Assembly (NCBI RefSeq): GCF_000485595.1
Contig: NW_014577272.1
Coordinates: 154,210-174,632, forward strand
Origin: Priapulus caudatus
Lineage: Eukaryota > Priapulida > Priapulimorpha > Priapulimorphida > Priapulidae
DNA: 20,423 bases
Reading direction: 5' to 3'
Below are positions 1 through 7,473 of the stretch, piece after piece (within the stretch, counting starts at the first letter, position 1; every line of letters starts with the position of its first letter). The position numbers were made by a program, and so were the translations under genes. A model generated the notes under the pieces. The model was not told where the DNA came from and made no database searches. It worked only from the letters and a program-made list of their open reading frames with translations.

Positions 1-400
1 GAGAGAGAGCAGAGAGAGAGCAAGAGATGAGCCAGAAGAGAGAGCAGAGAGAGAGAGAGAGAGAGACAGCGAGAAGAGAGCGGAGAGAGAGAAGAGAGAG
101 AGAGAGAGAGCAGAGAGAGAGAGTAGAGAGCTAGCGAGCGAATTGCGACGCGAGACCGAGAGATGAGCAGAGAGAGAGAGAGAGAGAGAAAGAGAAGAGG
201 AGAGAGTGAGAGAGTAAGAGGAGAGAGAGAGACAGAGGAGAGAGAGAGAGAGAGAGCAGAGCGAGCGAGCAGACGCGCAGAGAAGAGCAGAGAGAGAAGG
301 AGAGAGCAGAGAGAGAGAGAGAGAGAGAGGCAGCGACCGCTGACCGCCGAGCGAAGATAGAGACGAGAGAGAGAGAGAGAGAGATAGAGAGAGAGAGCAG

Positions 401-431
<31 letters not shown>

Positions 432-533
432 TAGAGAGAAGATAGAGAGATAGAGACAGAGAGAGAGAGCGCAGAGAGAGAGAGAGACGAAGAGAGAGAG
501 AGCAAGAGGAGAGAGAGAGAGAGAGAGAGTACG
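1..533. repeat. Interrupted (GA)n microsatellite tract
   Basis: Almost pure alternating G and A for about 530 bases, broken by isolated C and T bases and short islands such as CGAGCGAATTGCGACG near 135-150 and CGACCGCTGACCGCCGAG near 335-352. The long open frames here (S/L-rich on the minus strand, R/E-rich on the plus) are products of the dinucleotide and not genes. The tract runs off the left edge, so its full length is unknown. Polypurine GA tracts of this length can form triplex (H-DNA) structures; that is general knowledge and is not visible here. Confidence 0.97.
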
Positions 534-850
534 CTACGCGCATTTACACTGCTGCCGTCGTCCATTGTGTTAATAATTCAAGTACACAGATCGCCCGCCC
601 CGAGAGAGACAGAAGCAATTCAAACTGAACCTGATTGCCCATCGCTACAATGCTCGCAACCGGCGACGCCCGCCTCATAATATTACGCGTTGCTCGGCAA
701 TATAAACTTTGATCGATTACACTAAAATTCCCTCGCTCGCGGCAACCGAGCTCCACAATTTCATACAGCTCGCTATAGTCGCCGGCGAATTAATGACTGC
801 TTACGGTAGATTAGCCAGATTGTAGCACAGGTGTAGCTCGACTCAGTTGA
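534..850. other. Unique sequence between GA and GT arrays
   Basis: Non-repetitive DNA of mixed composition. I see no convincing coding frame, no recognisable RNA gene and no inverted repeat. It separates two large microsatellite blocks. Confidence 0.6.
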
Positions 851-1290
851 TCAGTGTGGTGTGTGCGCGTGTGTTGTAGTGTCTGTGTGTGTGTGTGTGT
901 GTGTGTGTTGTGTGATGTGGTCGTGGTGTTGTGTGTCCGTGTGTGATGCTGTGTTCAGGTGTGGTGTGTGTGTGTGTGTGGTGTCGTGTGTTGTGTGTGT
1001 GTTGCTGTGTGTGGTGTGTGTGCTGTGTGTGTGTGTATGTATGCTTATGCTGGTGTGCGCAGTTCGCGTCGCTGCGTTTTTGTCTGTTTGTGTTGTGGTG
1101 CGCGCACGCACTCGCCGCGCGTTGTATGTGTCATGCGTGATGCGCAGCGTGCCGAGTCCGTGCGAGCGTGCGAGCGTGCGAGCGTGCGTGCTTCATGTGC
1201 GTGTGGCGCGTGTCTGCGCGCGCGCGCGTGTGTGTCTGCTGCGTGTGCGCGTGTCTACGTGTATGTAGCGCGCCCGCGTGTGCACTTATG
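851..1290. repeat. Degenerate (GT)n / GTGC-rich microsatellite
   Basis: GT runs interrupted by single substitutions, grading after about 1095 into GCGC and GAGCGTGC repeats. Three copies of an 8-mer GCGAGCGT lie in tandem around 1161-1186. Overlapping C/V-rich and H/T-rich open frames here are by-products of the repeat. The alternating purine-pyrimidine pattern is the kind that can adopt Z-DNA. Confidence 0.93.
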
Positions 1291-1615
1291 GTGGCTTGCT
1301 TGACAAGTTTCAATCTAGAGCGTCAATTAGACAATCGCAACTAATAGCGTCAGATTGTGACCATGTGTCGACACGCCCTTTGGCACACGACGTCGAATGC
1401 TTTCTTCCCGTTAGAACGCTGATGATCGGCGCTCGTAATGCTGCCCTCCCTACTCAAACCCCGTCGGTCGCAGCATAAAATCGTTACAAAAACCTCAGCC
1501 TCAATTTTAAGTGTTTGTGTTTCTGTATACCTGTTTTATACGTGCATGAAAAGCAGCAAATAGGATTACGTGTGAGAAAGCATAAACTTAATTACGGGAC
1601 CCGCGAGATGAAATA
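1291..1615. other. Unique sequence, nothing recognised
   Basis: Mixed-composition DNA with one unremarkable open frame ending at 1478 (TAA). No motif, inverted repeat or family similarity was seen. It lies just upstream of the TATA-like element at 1616. Confidence 0.5.
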
Positions 1616-1624
1616 TTTATAAAA
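1616..1624 (+). promoter_or_regulatory. TATA-box-like element
   Basis: TTTATAAAA, a good match to the eukaryotic TATA consensus, lies 75 bases upstream of the ATG at 1699. Spacing and orientation fit a core promoter for the small frame that follows. AT-rich DNA yields such matches by chance, so this is suggestive only. Confidence 0.3.
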
Positions 1625-1698
1625 GCCGTATTTATATTTTGCCGCTCCCATTTCATCGCTCGACACATGAGACGCCCAGCTGTCGTTCAGCGAATGCA

Positions 1699-1854
1699 AT
1701 GACCAGTGAAAAGAAGCAGCGTCTAGACGCGATGCTGTCGAGCTGGTTTTCTTTTCAGGTTGTATGGGCATGCTACGATTTTTTTGTCAAGGCTATAACA
1801 TTCACCGCTTGGCTAGTTGAAGTATATACATTAATTAAATTATTAATAAGTTAA
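1699..1854 (+). CDS. Candidate 51-aa membrane micropeptide
   Basis: The ATG at 1699 has G at -3 and opens 51 codons ending in TAA at 1852-1854. The predicted peptide has a short charged N-terminus (MTSEKKQRLDAM), then an almost continuous hydrophobic and aromatic stretch from about residue 14 to the end, which could be one membrane helix. A TATA-like element lies 75 bases upstream, and the stop codon overlaps an AATAAA poly(A) signal at 1853-1858, so a whole tiny transcription unit would fit in 250 bases. Against this, short upstream ATGs at 1667 and 1694 open a frame that ends in a TGA overlapping the start, I recognise no family, and frames this short arise by chance. It could equally be the last exon of something longer. 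Confidence 0.22.
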   Translation: MTSEKKQRLDAMLSSWFSFQVVWACYDFFVKAITFTAWLVEVYTLIKLLIS

Positions 1855-1858
1855 TAAA

Positions 1859-1870
1859 GACAAATTTGTC
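1859..1870. other. Perfect 12-bp palindrome after AATAAA
   Basis: GACAAATTTGTC is its own reverse complement and sits directly behind the AATAAA at 1853. It could be a minor structure at the transcript 3' end or simply chance. Confidence 0.4.
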
Positions 1871-2424
1871 ATTTATTAAACTTCCTGATCACATATGTGG
1901 TGTAGGTGTGGTAAGCGCGTGGACGTGTGCCGTGTATCATGCTCTGCTCTGTGTATGTACGTCGTGCGATGAGGTATGTTGTACCATTTGTTGAGCTCAT
2001 CTCAAGCTTGCTAGCAATGCGCATGGATTGTCGTCGTCCATGCGTCCGTCCGCTGCGTCGTCGTGTCGTCCGTGCCGTCAACAGCTGCGTGCACAAATTT
2101 TAACCGCTCGACGTACGCTCTACGATATCGGGACGTCGGGGGGGATCGTGAAAAGGACTCGGCGATGACAACTTTGGGTCAAGGGTCAAAAGCGTCAAAG
2201 AGTGTTGAACGGAGGAGGAATATTTACCCCTTAAGTTAAGGCTATTAGGAGGCGAATACGGAATTGCCGGCACAAAATGTTTGCTATGAACAGATATCAA
2301 GACATTTTCCTGCAGGACATCATGGCCTAATGGGACCAGTAGCTAAAAAACTTTTTGTTTCAGCGCTGACCTACCATTTTTATCACTTTATTTGAAAGGA
2401 CCATGTAAAGTGAGCTTTCTCACT

Positions 2425-2426
<2 letters not shown>
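1871..2426. other. Unique sequence, nothing recognised
   Basis: Includes a GTCGTCCGTGCG-like imperfect stretch around 2027-2080. Minus-strand open frames at 1869-2096 and 2100-2300 have biased composition and no recognisable domain. I see no gene here. Confidence 0.5.

Positions 2427-2498
<72 letters not shown>
2427..2498. repeat. Perfect (GT)36 microsatellite
   Basis: Seventy-two bases of uninterrupted GT, the purest array in the window. Lack of interruptions suggests recent expansion or active slippage. It should be polymorphic between individuals. Confidence 0.99.
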
Positions 2499-2500
<2 letters not shown>

Positions 2501-3066
2501 TTACAATAATAACTGCGTTTCATCACATCAGCTTCGAGCCATTACCAGAATTCGCAGAAAGTCTCGTTTGCCTTCGCTGCTAGCTATGACGTTTGTGCTA
2601 CATTTAGGTTGCGGCTACGGTCGTCATCCGCCTGCATAATTATTATTGCACAATATTCTGGTAAGCACGATTGACATCAACATGGTGAACGAAGTAAACT
2701 CGAAATATTGTCGCATGTATACGCACGGCGGCAAGAAGGGATGAACCGTGATGGGAAATGAAAACGTCTATCCCCATATCCAATTCGCTATTACCGACCT
2801 GATTCATATTACATTATGTTCTACATTAGCCTGCACAAAAATTGCGGGAGGAGGATAATGAGGCCGTGTTATACATATTTGGCGGCGGCTGGCTATGGGC
2901 GAGATCGTGTGCGACGTGGTGATTGCGATCGGATTTGGCGCGTGTTTGCAAGCGTCGCGACTGACGACTTATGACCACCGCTGTGTATTGTAGTCGCCCC
3001 GGTTGTAAATTAGCGGCTTAATTTTCACTAATTTATTGCCTGGAGCTGCGACGTCCGGGCGCGTTG
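2499..3066. other. Unique sequence, nothing recognised
   Basis: Mixed-composition DNA without a convincing coding frame, RNA gene or repeat. Confidence 0.5.
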
Positions 3067-3079
3067 ATACACACACACA

Positions 3080-3135
<56 letters not shown>

Positions 3136-3138
3136 CAG

Positions 3139-3174
<36 letters not shown>
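3067..3174. repeat. Compound (CA)n-(GCAC)n-(CA)n microsatellite
   Basis: A short CA run to 3080, then about 14 copies of the tetranucleotide GCAC to 3136, a small interruption (AGCACGC), and a further CA run of about 16 units. The same ACGC tetramer recurs at 10960-11250, 15085-15155, 17716-17771 and 18331-18350. Confidence 0.97.
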
Positions 3175-3175
<1 letters not shown>

Positions 3176-3640
3176 GCGGTTTTATTGGCAACGTAGTGTA
3201 CGTATCGATTGTTTGCGTGTTCTATCGCGCGACTAAATCATTCATGTTATGCAATAATGGTTACGTTGAAAATTCCCGACTACGGCTTCGTTTTCCTGAT
3301 CTCGACATTTGACGTGCTGAGAGCGGCAAAGCGATCGTAGCGTGCTTATCGTCTCGTTTTTCTCGGCCCACGCATTACTCCGTTGAGTTTTCTTTTGCTG
3401 GGCGCTCTGATCGAAAAAAATACGGGGAGAAGCGAGAGGCGTGACACTGCTGCGACTGCGGAGTCAGGGGGAGGGCGAGCCGAACCGACACAAAATATAT
3501 ATAGGCACTGTGTTATATAGCGAGTGAAGTATGATGTGCAGAAGGCGATATGTCGATATGTCAGGCCGGCGGCATAATAGGGGTCGTGTTCTATACAGCA
3601 AATCTGACGCCAGGTCAATGTGACCTTTAGCACATAGACA
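3175..3640. other. Unique sequence, nothing recognised
   Basis: Mixed-composition DNA. Minus-strand open frames that run through here continue into the microsatellite at 3642-3700 and show no domain. Confidence 0.5.
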
Positions 3641-3641
3641 A

Positions 3642-3665
3642 ACACACACGCGCGCGCACGCACAC

Positions 3666-3700
<35 letters not shown>
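3642..3700. repeat. Compound CA/CG then (AAT)n microsatellite
   Basis: A CA/CG alternating run is followed from 3667 by about 11 copies of AAT. The AAT array ends exactly where the retrotransposon fragment begins. It may be the target site, or the tail of an earlier insertion of the same kind. Confidence 0.95.
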
Positions 3701-3701
<1 letters not shown>

Positions 3702-4029
3702 TGGGATATGGCAGTGCAGACAGATCGCACGATACCTGCAAACCGCCCTGATATAGTGCTCCACAACAGGAAAGAAAAACGATGCCTGTTGATTGACGTA
3801 GCCGTACCAGATGATTCTAACATTATGGTAAAGGAAAAAGACAAACTCACCAAGTACAAAGATCTGGAGAATGGAGGATGTGGAATACTAAGACGAGAAT
3901 TGAACCAGTGGTGGTTGGAGCCCGTGGCTCTATAAAGAATGGTTTTGAGAAGACCACCACACTGCCCAAGAAGTGCAGAAAATCGCACTACTGGAAACAG
4001 CACACATCCTGCGAAAAATTCTGGATTGA
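3700..4029 (+). pseudogene. 3' end of a non-LTR retrotransposon ORF, frameshifted
   Basis: Three adjoining frames together give the familiar C-terminal tail found behind the reverse transcriptase of many invertebrate non-LTR elements. The first block (3700-3870) reads [19 protein letters not shown] and then [13 protein letters not shown] and KLTKYKDLE. After a shift near 3870-3878 the second block (3878-3962) reads [15 protein letters not shown] and SIKNGFEK. A second shift near 3962 leads to KIALLETAHILRKILD and a stop at 4027-4029. I recognise the pattern (nucleic-acid-linked tail, PVVVGALG-like and AHILRKIL-like motifs) from memory and cannot assign the clade. The reverse transcriptase itself is absent, so the copy is 5'-truncated, as is usual for target-primed insertion. 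It is dead by frameshift and truncation. Confidence 0.82.
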
Positions 4030-4131
4030 ATCCCTATGTTCCAGGTTGGAACACGGTCAACCCAGAAGCCACCGGCTAATGCCGTGATCCACTTTGGAAA
4101 TAATAATAATAATAATAATAAATAAATAATA
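4030..4131 (+). mobile_element. 3' UTR and (AAT)n tail of the non-LTR copy
   Basis: About 70 bases of short 3' UTR follow the stop, then an (AAT)n run from about 4099, degenerating to AAAT at the end. A trinucleotide microsatellite tail instead of poly(A) is known for several non-LTR clades, and it marks the element's 3' terminus. Confidence 0.7.
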
Positions 4132-4175
4132 TTAGTGCATGACGTGATAAATCGTTGAAATCTCATTGGATAACG

Positions 4176-4515
4176 CAGCAGGCACTATGAAGCAATAGTG
4201 CCGGCCTGAGCGGGCAATATTGCTTGCGCGACGCATTGTTATTATAACGCATTGTGTTTACGTCACGAATCTCCTGCGTCTGGGCGCCACGCAAGATTTT
4301 CGAACGGCGGTTGTGTTTGTGTCGAACGTTTTGTTACATCGAATGCACCGGCAAATTAGGGAGTATAAAGAAGGTATATAAGCATGAAAAGTAGATTGCA
4401 TATAGTCATGTGATGCACTAAAAACTTTGGGAAGGAATAGTGCCCTCGCTACCGCTCGGGCACTATTCCTTCCCTCAGCAACACTATGAGAGCATAGTGC
4501 CCCCAACAGCAGGCA
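4176..4515. mobile_element. Possible small element with GCACTAT hairpins
   Basis: Six copies of the heptamer GCACTAT or its complement (one shortened to CACTAT) form three hairpins: an 8-bp stem at 4181-4202, a perfect 17-bp stem at 4429-4474 with a 12-base loop, and a 7-bp stem at 4482-4499. The outermost copies make a 9-bp inverted repeat GGCACTATG (4181-4189 against 4493-4501). The direct repeat CAGCAGGCA (4176-4184 and 4507-4515) brackets the block but is not flush with the inverted repeat. A non-autonomous DNA element is likely; the exact ends are uncertain. Confidence 0.4.
4429..4474. repeat. Perfect 17-bp stem-loop
   Basis: GGGAAGGAATAGTGCCC at 4429-4445 is exactly complementary to 4458-4474, with a 12-base loop (4446-4457). 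It is not followed by a T-run, so nothing suggests a transcription terminator. Confidence 0.9.
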
Positions 4516-4888
4516 TTAATATATAAATAATACGCTCATCAACGCTGGGCGGCGATAGTTGTGACATTGTTGACACGAACGCAGTATATTGCAATTTCTG
4601 GCCGTCTAGTTCGATCGTTAGTTAGATATGACTTAGGCCTACCTCTGATTGCATTACACAGTTGCAGCAATCGCCCGGGGTCATAACCATTCGTTTTGCC
4701 TAGCCGGCAGTATGTGTTTGCGTTTTCATTAAATAATTTCGAGTCGGTGCTATTTACGTAACGCACGAATTCAAACATGCAATTGCATGGTTGTGCCGGC
4801 GCGTCGACGCGGGCGTAGTACAATTATAGCGTGATGTGATGATGCAGGGGCGTGTGAAGCAGGGCAGTAATAGCTGCGCATAACGCAC
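4516..4888. other. Unique sequence, nothing recognised
   Basis: Mixed-composition DNA. A minus-strand frame at 4539-4823 shows no domain and no usable start context. Confidence 0.5.
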
Positions 4889-5146
4889 ATGCGTACTATT
4901 AGCTGGGCGAATACAACATTCTCTGAAATCAAATCAACATCCGTGAAATTCAATCACCTGCATGGCTTCTACGGCAGCGTGAGCTGCTGCTGCTACACCA
5001 GCACGCTCCTGCATGCGGCTCGACATGCATATATAGTTAGTGCATGCTACGACAATATTACGGGTAATGCACTATATTGTAATAGGATGCGTCGTATAAC
5101 TCACATTGATATTCAAATTGCTAATTGTTTACGCTTTTCACAATAA
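4889..5146 (+). CDS. Candidate 85-aa protein, no family recognised
   Basis: The ATG at 4889 opens 85 codons ending at TAA 5144-5146, and the stop lies inside an AATAAA hexamer. The codons look protein-like (many RNY codons, balanced residues), with a Cys/Ser/Tyr-rich middle (SCCCY near residue 32) and a basic C-terminal third. There is no signal peptide, membrane helix or known motif. The start has C at -3, a weak context. Chance open frames of this length are expected several times in 20 kb, so this is a candidate only; a terminal exon is an alternative. Confidence 0.17.
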   Translation: MRTISWANTTFSEIKSTSVKFNHLHGFYGSVSCCCYTSTLLHAARHAYIVSACYDNITGNALYCNRMRRITHIDIQIANCLRFSQ

Positions 5147-5539
5147 AATATCGACGTAGTGTTTCAGTGTTACTTTCGCCATATACCGATCAGCAAGAAA
5201 TCTAATTGTGTTCCCAATAAAGGAAAGGAAAATGCATTCCTGTCATTGGGAAGATATTACTTGTGCTGCTTTATTTGCATTTATAGACTGCGCTAAGGAT
5301 ATGCGTAGAAAATAAGAGCGACTGGGAGGTTTATCAGGTTTTCTGATATACCGTCCATCAATTAATGCACATGTGGGGACCGTTTCCTAGACACTCGTGC
5401 TTTCTAAACGTCGTATTGTGTAGCTACCAGGGAGGGGGCTGTTGGCAGTTGGCAAGTATGACAGTTGCTACCCGCGGTAGATCAATGTAGGCACGATTAC
5501 GTTGTCAATAGCCAATCGCAAACCGCCCACTGTCAACTG
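5147..5539. other. Unique sequence with a small stem at 5211-5252
   Basis: TTCCCAAT (5211-5218) pairs with ATTGGGAA (5245-5252) around a purine-rich loop that contains an AATAAA. No gene is seen. Confidence 0.4.
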
Positions 5540-5548
5540 CCCAGAACA
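5540..5548. repeat. Left target-site duplication CCCAGAACA
   Basis: Identical to 5632-5640 on the other side of the 83-bp hairpin. The match continues for two more bases (TA), so the duplication is 9 or 11 bp depending on where the element starts. Confidence 0.65.
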
Positions 5549-5631
5549 TAGCTTTAGTACTATAGTCTATAGCCCGCGTACAGTTGCCACAGGCATGCGG
5601 CAACTGTACGCGGGCTATAGTACTAGAGCTA
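5549..5631. mobile_element. 83-bp hairpin mini-element with target duplication
   Basis: The sequence is almost one inverted repeat. CTATAGCCCGCGTACAGTTG and its next two bases (5567-5588) are exactly complementary to 5599-5620 across a 10-base loop. The outer part TAGCTTTAGTACTATAG (5549-5565) pairs with 5615-5631 with one mismatch. The left arm has a 7-base local duplication (TCTATAG). The direct repeat CCCAGAACATA occurs immediately outside on both sides (5540-5550 and 5632-5642). If the element runs TAGCT...AGCTA, the duplication is CCCAGAACA, 9 bp, the size known for Mutator-like transposons. No protein is encoded. Confidence 0.7.
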
Positions 5632-5640
5632 CCCAGAACA
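5632..5640. repeat. Right target-site duplication CCCAGAACA
   Basis: Direct copy of 5540-5548, flush with the right end of the hairpin element. Confidence 0.65.
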
Positions 5641-5642
5641 TA

Positions 5643-6025
5643 ACCCGCGTGTTGCCTTGCCTCCGTCTCTCGAGCCAAAATGAATTACGTAACTACGTCC
5701 TAAGCGAACACCATTTAGTTGTGCCCCTGATGAGCTCATGTGTCTGCGGAAGGGGGGGGGGGTATTCGCCACACCGAGGCGCACACATCTAGAAAGCCCG
5801 TGCATAGAGCTCAAAACACTGCGGCGCGTGCCCTGCACCGCTCAGAGAACATTAACTCCTGGCATAATTCAATCTAATTTCAATCAATTAGAGAATGCTC
5901 TGTCACAATATGCAGCGTTGTTATATATGTTCTTTGTTTTTTCTTGCATAAAAAAAACTGCCAGCTGTTAACCAGTCTAACTAGTAGGTGTTATATCAGG
6001 CAAAGTTGTGTGCCAATGGTAAGAT
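5643..6025. other. Unique sequence, nothing recognised
   Basis: Contains a G10 homopolymer near 5752-5761. Open frames here have no domain. It ends at the left terminus of the foldback element. Confidence 0.5.
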
Positions 6026-6059
6026 GTTCCAAAATTGCCATCACGCCTCGTGCGATTAA

Positions 6060-6091
6060 AATGTGCGACGTCGCGCACCACGTCGCACATT
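6060..6091. repeat. Inner hairpin of left foldback arm
   Basis: AATGTGCGACG (6060-6070) is complementary to CGTCGCACATT (6081-6091) around a 10-base loop. Confidence 0.85.
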
Positions 6092-6131
6092 TCTGTTTCA
6101 TAATTGCCGTCGCGTCGTGTTATTCCTTCCT

Positions 6132-6262
6132 CAACCACGACGTCGCCCTTGTCAAACACGACGTAGCGCATTTTCAACCACGACGTCGCCCTTTTTCAAA
6201 CACGACGTCGCCCTTTTTCAACCACGACGTTGCCCTTTTTCAAACGCGACGTCGCCCTTTTT
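6132..6262. repeat. Left-arm tandem array, 6 units of 22 bp
   Basis: Five 22-base units preceded by one 21-base unit, each reading CAA[AC]C[AG]CGACGTCG then CCCTTTTT, with a few substitutions. It is the inverted counterpart of 6561-6801. Confidence 0.93.
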
Positions 6263-6560
6263 TAACCGTGTCCCATAAATGCAATCGTGCGGCGTGCGGC
6301 CCATCTAATTATCACTAAAAACAAGAGAGCGGAAGTATTCTTTACACAGCTCGAACTCATATACGTAGTACTCGTTTACAATCCTAATTTAAAAATAACG
6401 AAAGAATATTGAGGGATCTATAGATAGACCTATGCTATAGTCAGGAGAATGTTAATTAGCATTACACAAATTTATATACATTCATTCATGGTATAGATAT
6501 GGGAAGACAGGCACATGCAAATCTTGAACGAAAATGTTAAGGCTGTTGATTTCAGAACGC

Positions 6561-6801
6561 GTTTGAAAAAGGGCGACGTCGTGGTTGAAAAAGGGCGACG
6601 TCGTGGTTGAAAAAGCGCGACGTCGTGGTTGAAAAAGGGCGACGTCGTGGTTGAAAAAGGGCGACGTCGTGGTTGAAAAAGCGCGACGTCGCGTTTGAAA
6701 AAGAGCGACGTCGTGTTTGAAAAAGGGCGACGTCGCGTTTGAAAAAGGACGACGTCGCGTTTGAAAATGCGCGACGTCGTGTTTGACAACGGCTACGTCG
6801 T
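6561..6801. repeat. Right-arm tandem array, 11 units of 22 bp
   Basis: Ten 22-base units followed by one divergent 21-base unit (6781-6801). The unit is G[GT]TTGAAAAAG, two variable bases, then CGACGTCG[TC]. The 21-base outermost unit is the mirror of the 21-base outermost unit of the left arm, so both arms derive from one ancestor and expanded separately inside. Confidence 0.95.
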
Positions 6802-6850
6802 GGTTGAGGAAGGAATAAAAAACACGACGCGACGGCAATTATGGAACAGA

Positions 6851-6894
6851 AATGTGCGACGTCGTGCGCGACGTCGTGCGCGACGTCGCACATT
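6851..6894. repeat. Inner hairpin of right foldback arm
   Basis: The same stem AATGTGCGACG (6851-6861) pairs with CGTCGCACATT (6884-6894). The loop is 12 bases longer than on the left because the dodecamer GCGCGACGTCGT is present once more. Confidence 0.85.
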
Positions 6895-6928
6895 TGAATC
6901 GCACGACGCGCGATGGCAATTTTGGAAC

Positions 6929-7248
6929 ACCATACAATGAGAATACACAGCATTCAAGATGTTACGGCATTGCCTTGTTATGTAAAAGTGCCCGGTAGAA
7001 TATATATCACTAGTGGTATAGGCATATATAGTATAGCACGACGCTACTGTGGTGTTTTGCAAGCGATCATGGCGATTAGTAATCTTCTAAGTGATTCACA
7101 ACATGCGCCGGCAGATAAGCTGCAGCTATACGTAGACCAATAAAAATGGCCGGCGGTTAGACTTAGGTGATGCCATAAGAGCAACATCAGTGAAAAACGT
7201 TCACAGTGCTGCTGCAGGTTTTCAGCAATATGGTTGTGTTCGAATAAG
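6929..7248. other. Unique sequence beside the foldback element
   Basis: A 76-codon plus-strand frame (6913-7143) begins inside the foldback terminus and ends in a TAA that overlaps AATAAA at 7140-7145. Its codons look protein-like, but I recognise no family and its only ATG near the start belongs to the transposon end. I leave it uncalled. Confidence 0.4.
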
Positions 7249-7446
7249 ATGCCGGATGTTCGAATGGAGATCAAAGAGGACGCAGACCTCGATAAGCACA
7301 AGATGAAAGCGTATATAATCTGCTTGGGCTTCGCCGAGTATATTAATTACGTATTTACGAAATATCCAGACAAGACCTTTAGTAGCGTTTCATCACGATT
7401 GCTAATTATCTATTGTGGAATATGTATCATAATTACAACGCAATGA
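7249..7446 (+). CDS. Candidate 65-aa protein, no family recognised
   Basis: The ATG at 7249 opens 65 codons to TGA 7444-7446. The N-terminal third is acidic and charged (MEIKEDADLDKHKMK), and the rest is hydrophobic and aromatic, ending in a strongly hydrophobic segment LLIIYCGICIIITT that could insert into a membrane. The frame is open upstream to 7171 without another ATG, and a CAG acceptor-like site lies at 7222-7224, so a terminal exon is an alternative. An AATAAA follows at 7468-7473. Codon choice looks coding-like, but length alone is not significant. Confidence 0.2.
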   Translation: MPDVRMEIKEDADLDKHKMKAYIICLGFAEYINYVFTKYPDKTFSSVSSRLLIIYCGICIIITTQ

Positions 7447-7473
7447 AAGGCGAACCAGCATAACATAATAAAG

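Larger units (their letters stand above)
6026..6928. mobile_element. Foldback-type element with repeat-filled inverted arms
   Basis: The left arm (6026-6262) and right arm (6561-6928) are inverted copies. Reading inward from each end the order is the same: GTTCCAAAATTGCCATC, then GTGCGATT, then a CGACGTCG-containing inner hairpin, then ATAATTGCCGTCGCGTCGTG, then ATTCCTTCCTCAACCACGAC, then a tandem 22-bp array. The middle (6263-6560) is unrelated unique sequence with no coding frame. Arms that are long, inverted and internally tandem match the architecture of Foldback-like transposons such as FB of Drosophila; the sequence family is unknown to me. I could not see a clear target-site duplication. 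Long F/R/T/S-rich frames through the arms arise from the 22-bp period, since three units make 66 bases, and are not genes. Confidence 0.8.

Noticed and set aside
1-533. Long S/L-rich (minus) and R/E-rich (plus) open frames
   Set aside because: They are direct translations of an interrupted GA repeat and have no codon or domain signal.
859-1303. C/V-rich and H/T-rich frames on both strands
   Set aside because: Translations of a GT/CA microsatellite; open in several frames at once.
4429-4474. Rho-independent terminator
   Set aside because: A perfect stem but no T-run after it, and the DNA is eukaryotic.
5211-5252. Histone-type 3' stem-loop
   Set aside because: The stem is only 8 bp, the loop is long, and there is no histone gene or downstream purine element.
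6060-6894. CRISPR array for the 22-bp repeats
   Set aside because: The units are contiguous with no unique spacers, and the context is eukaryotic.
6063-6953. F/T/S/R-rich repeated 'proteins' through the foldback arms
   Set aside because: A 22-bp repeat returns to frame every 66 bases and stays open in several frames on both strands, so the frames follow from the repeat. Unit-to-unit changes show no codon bias.
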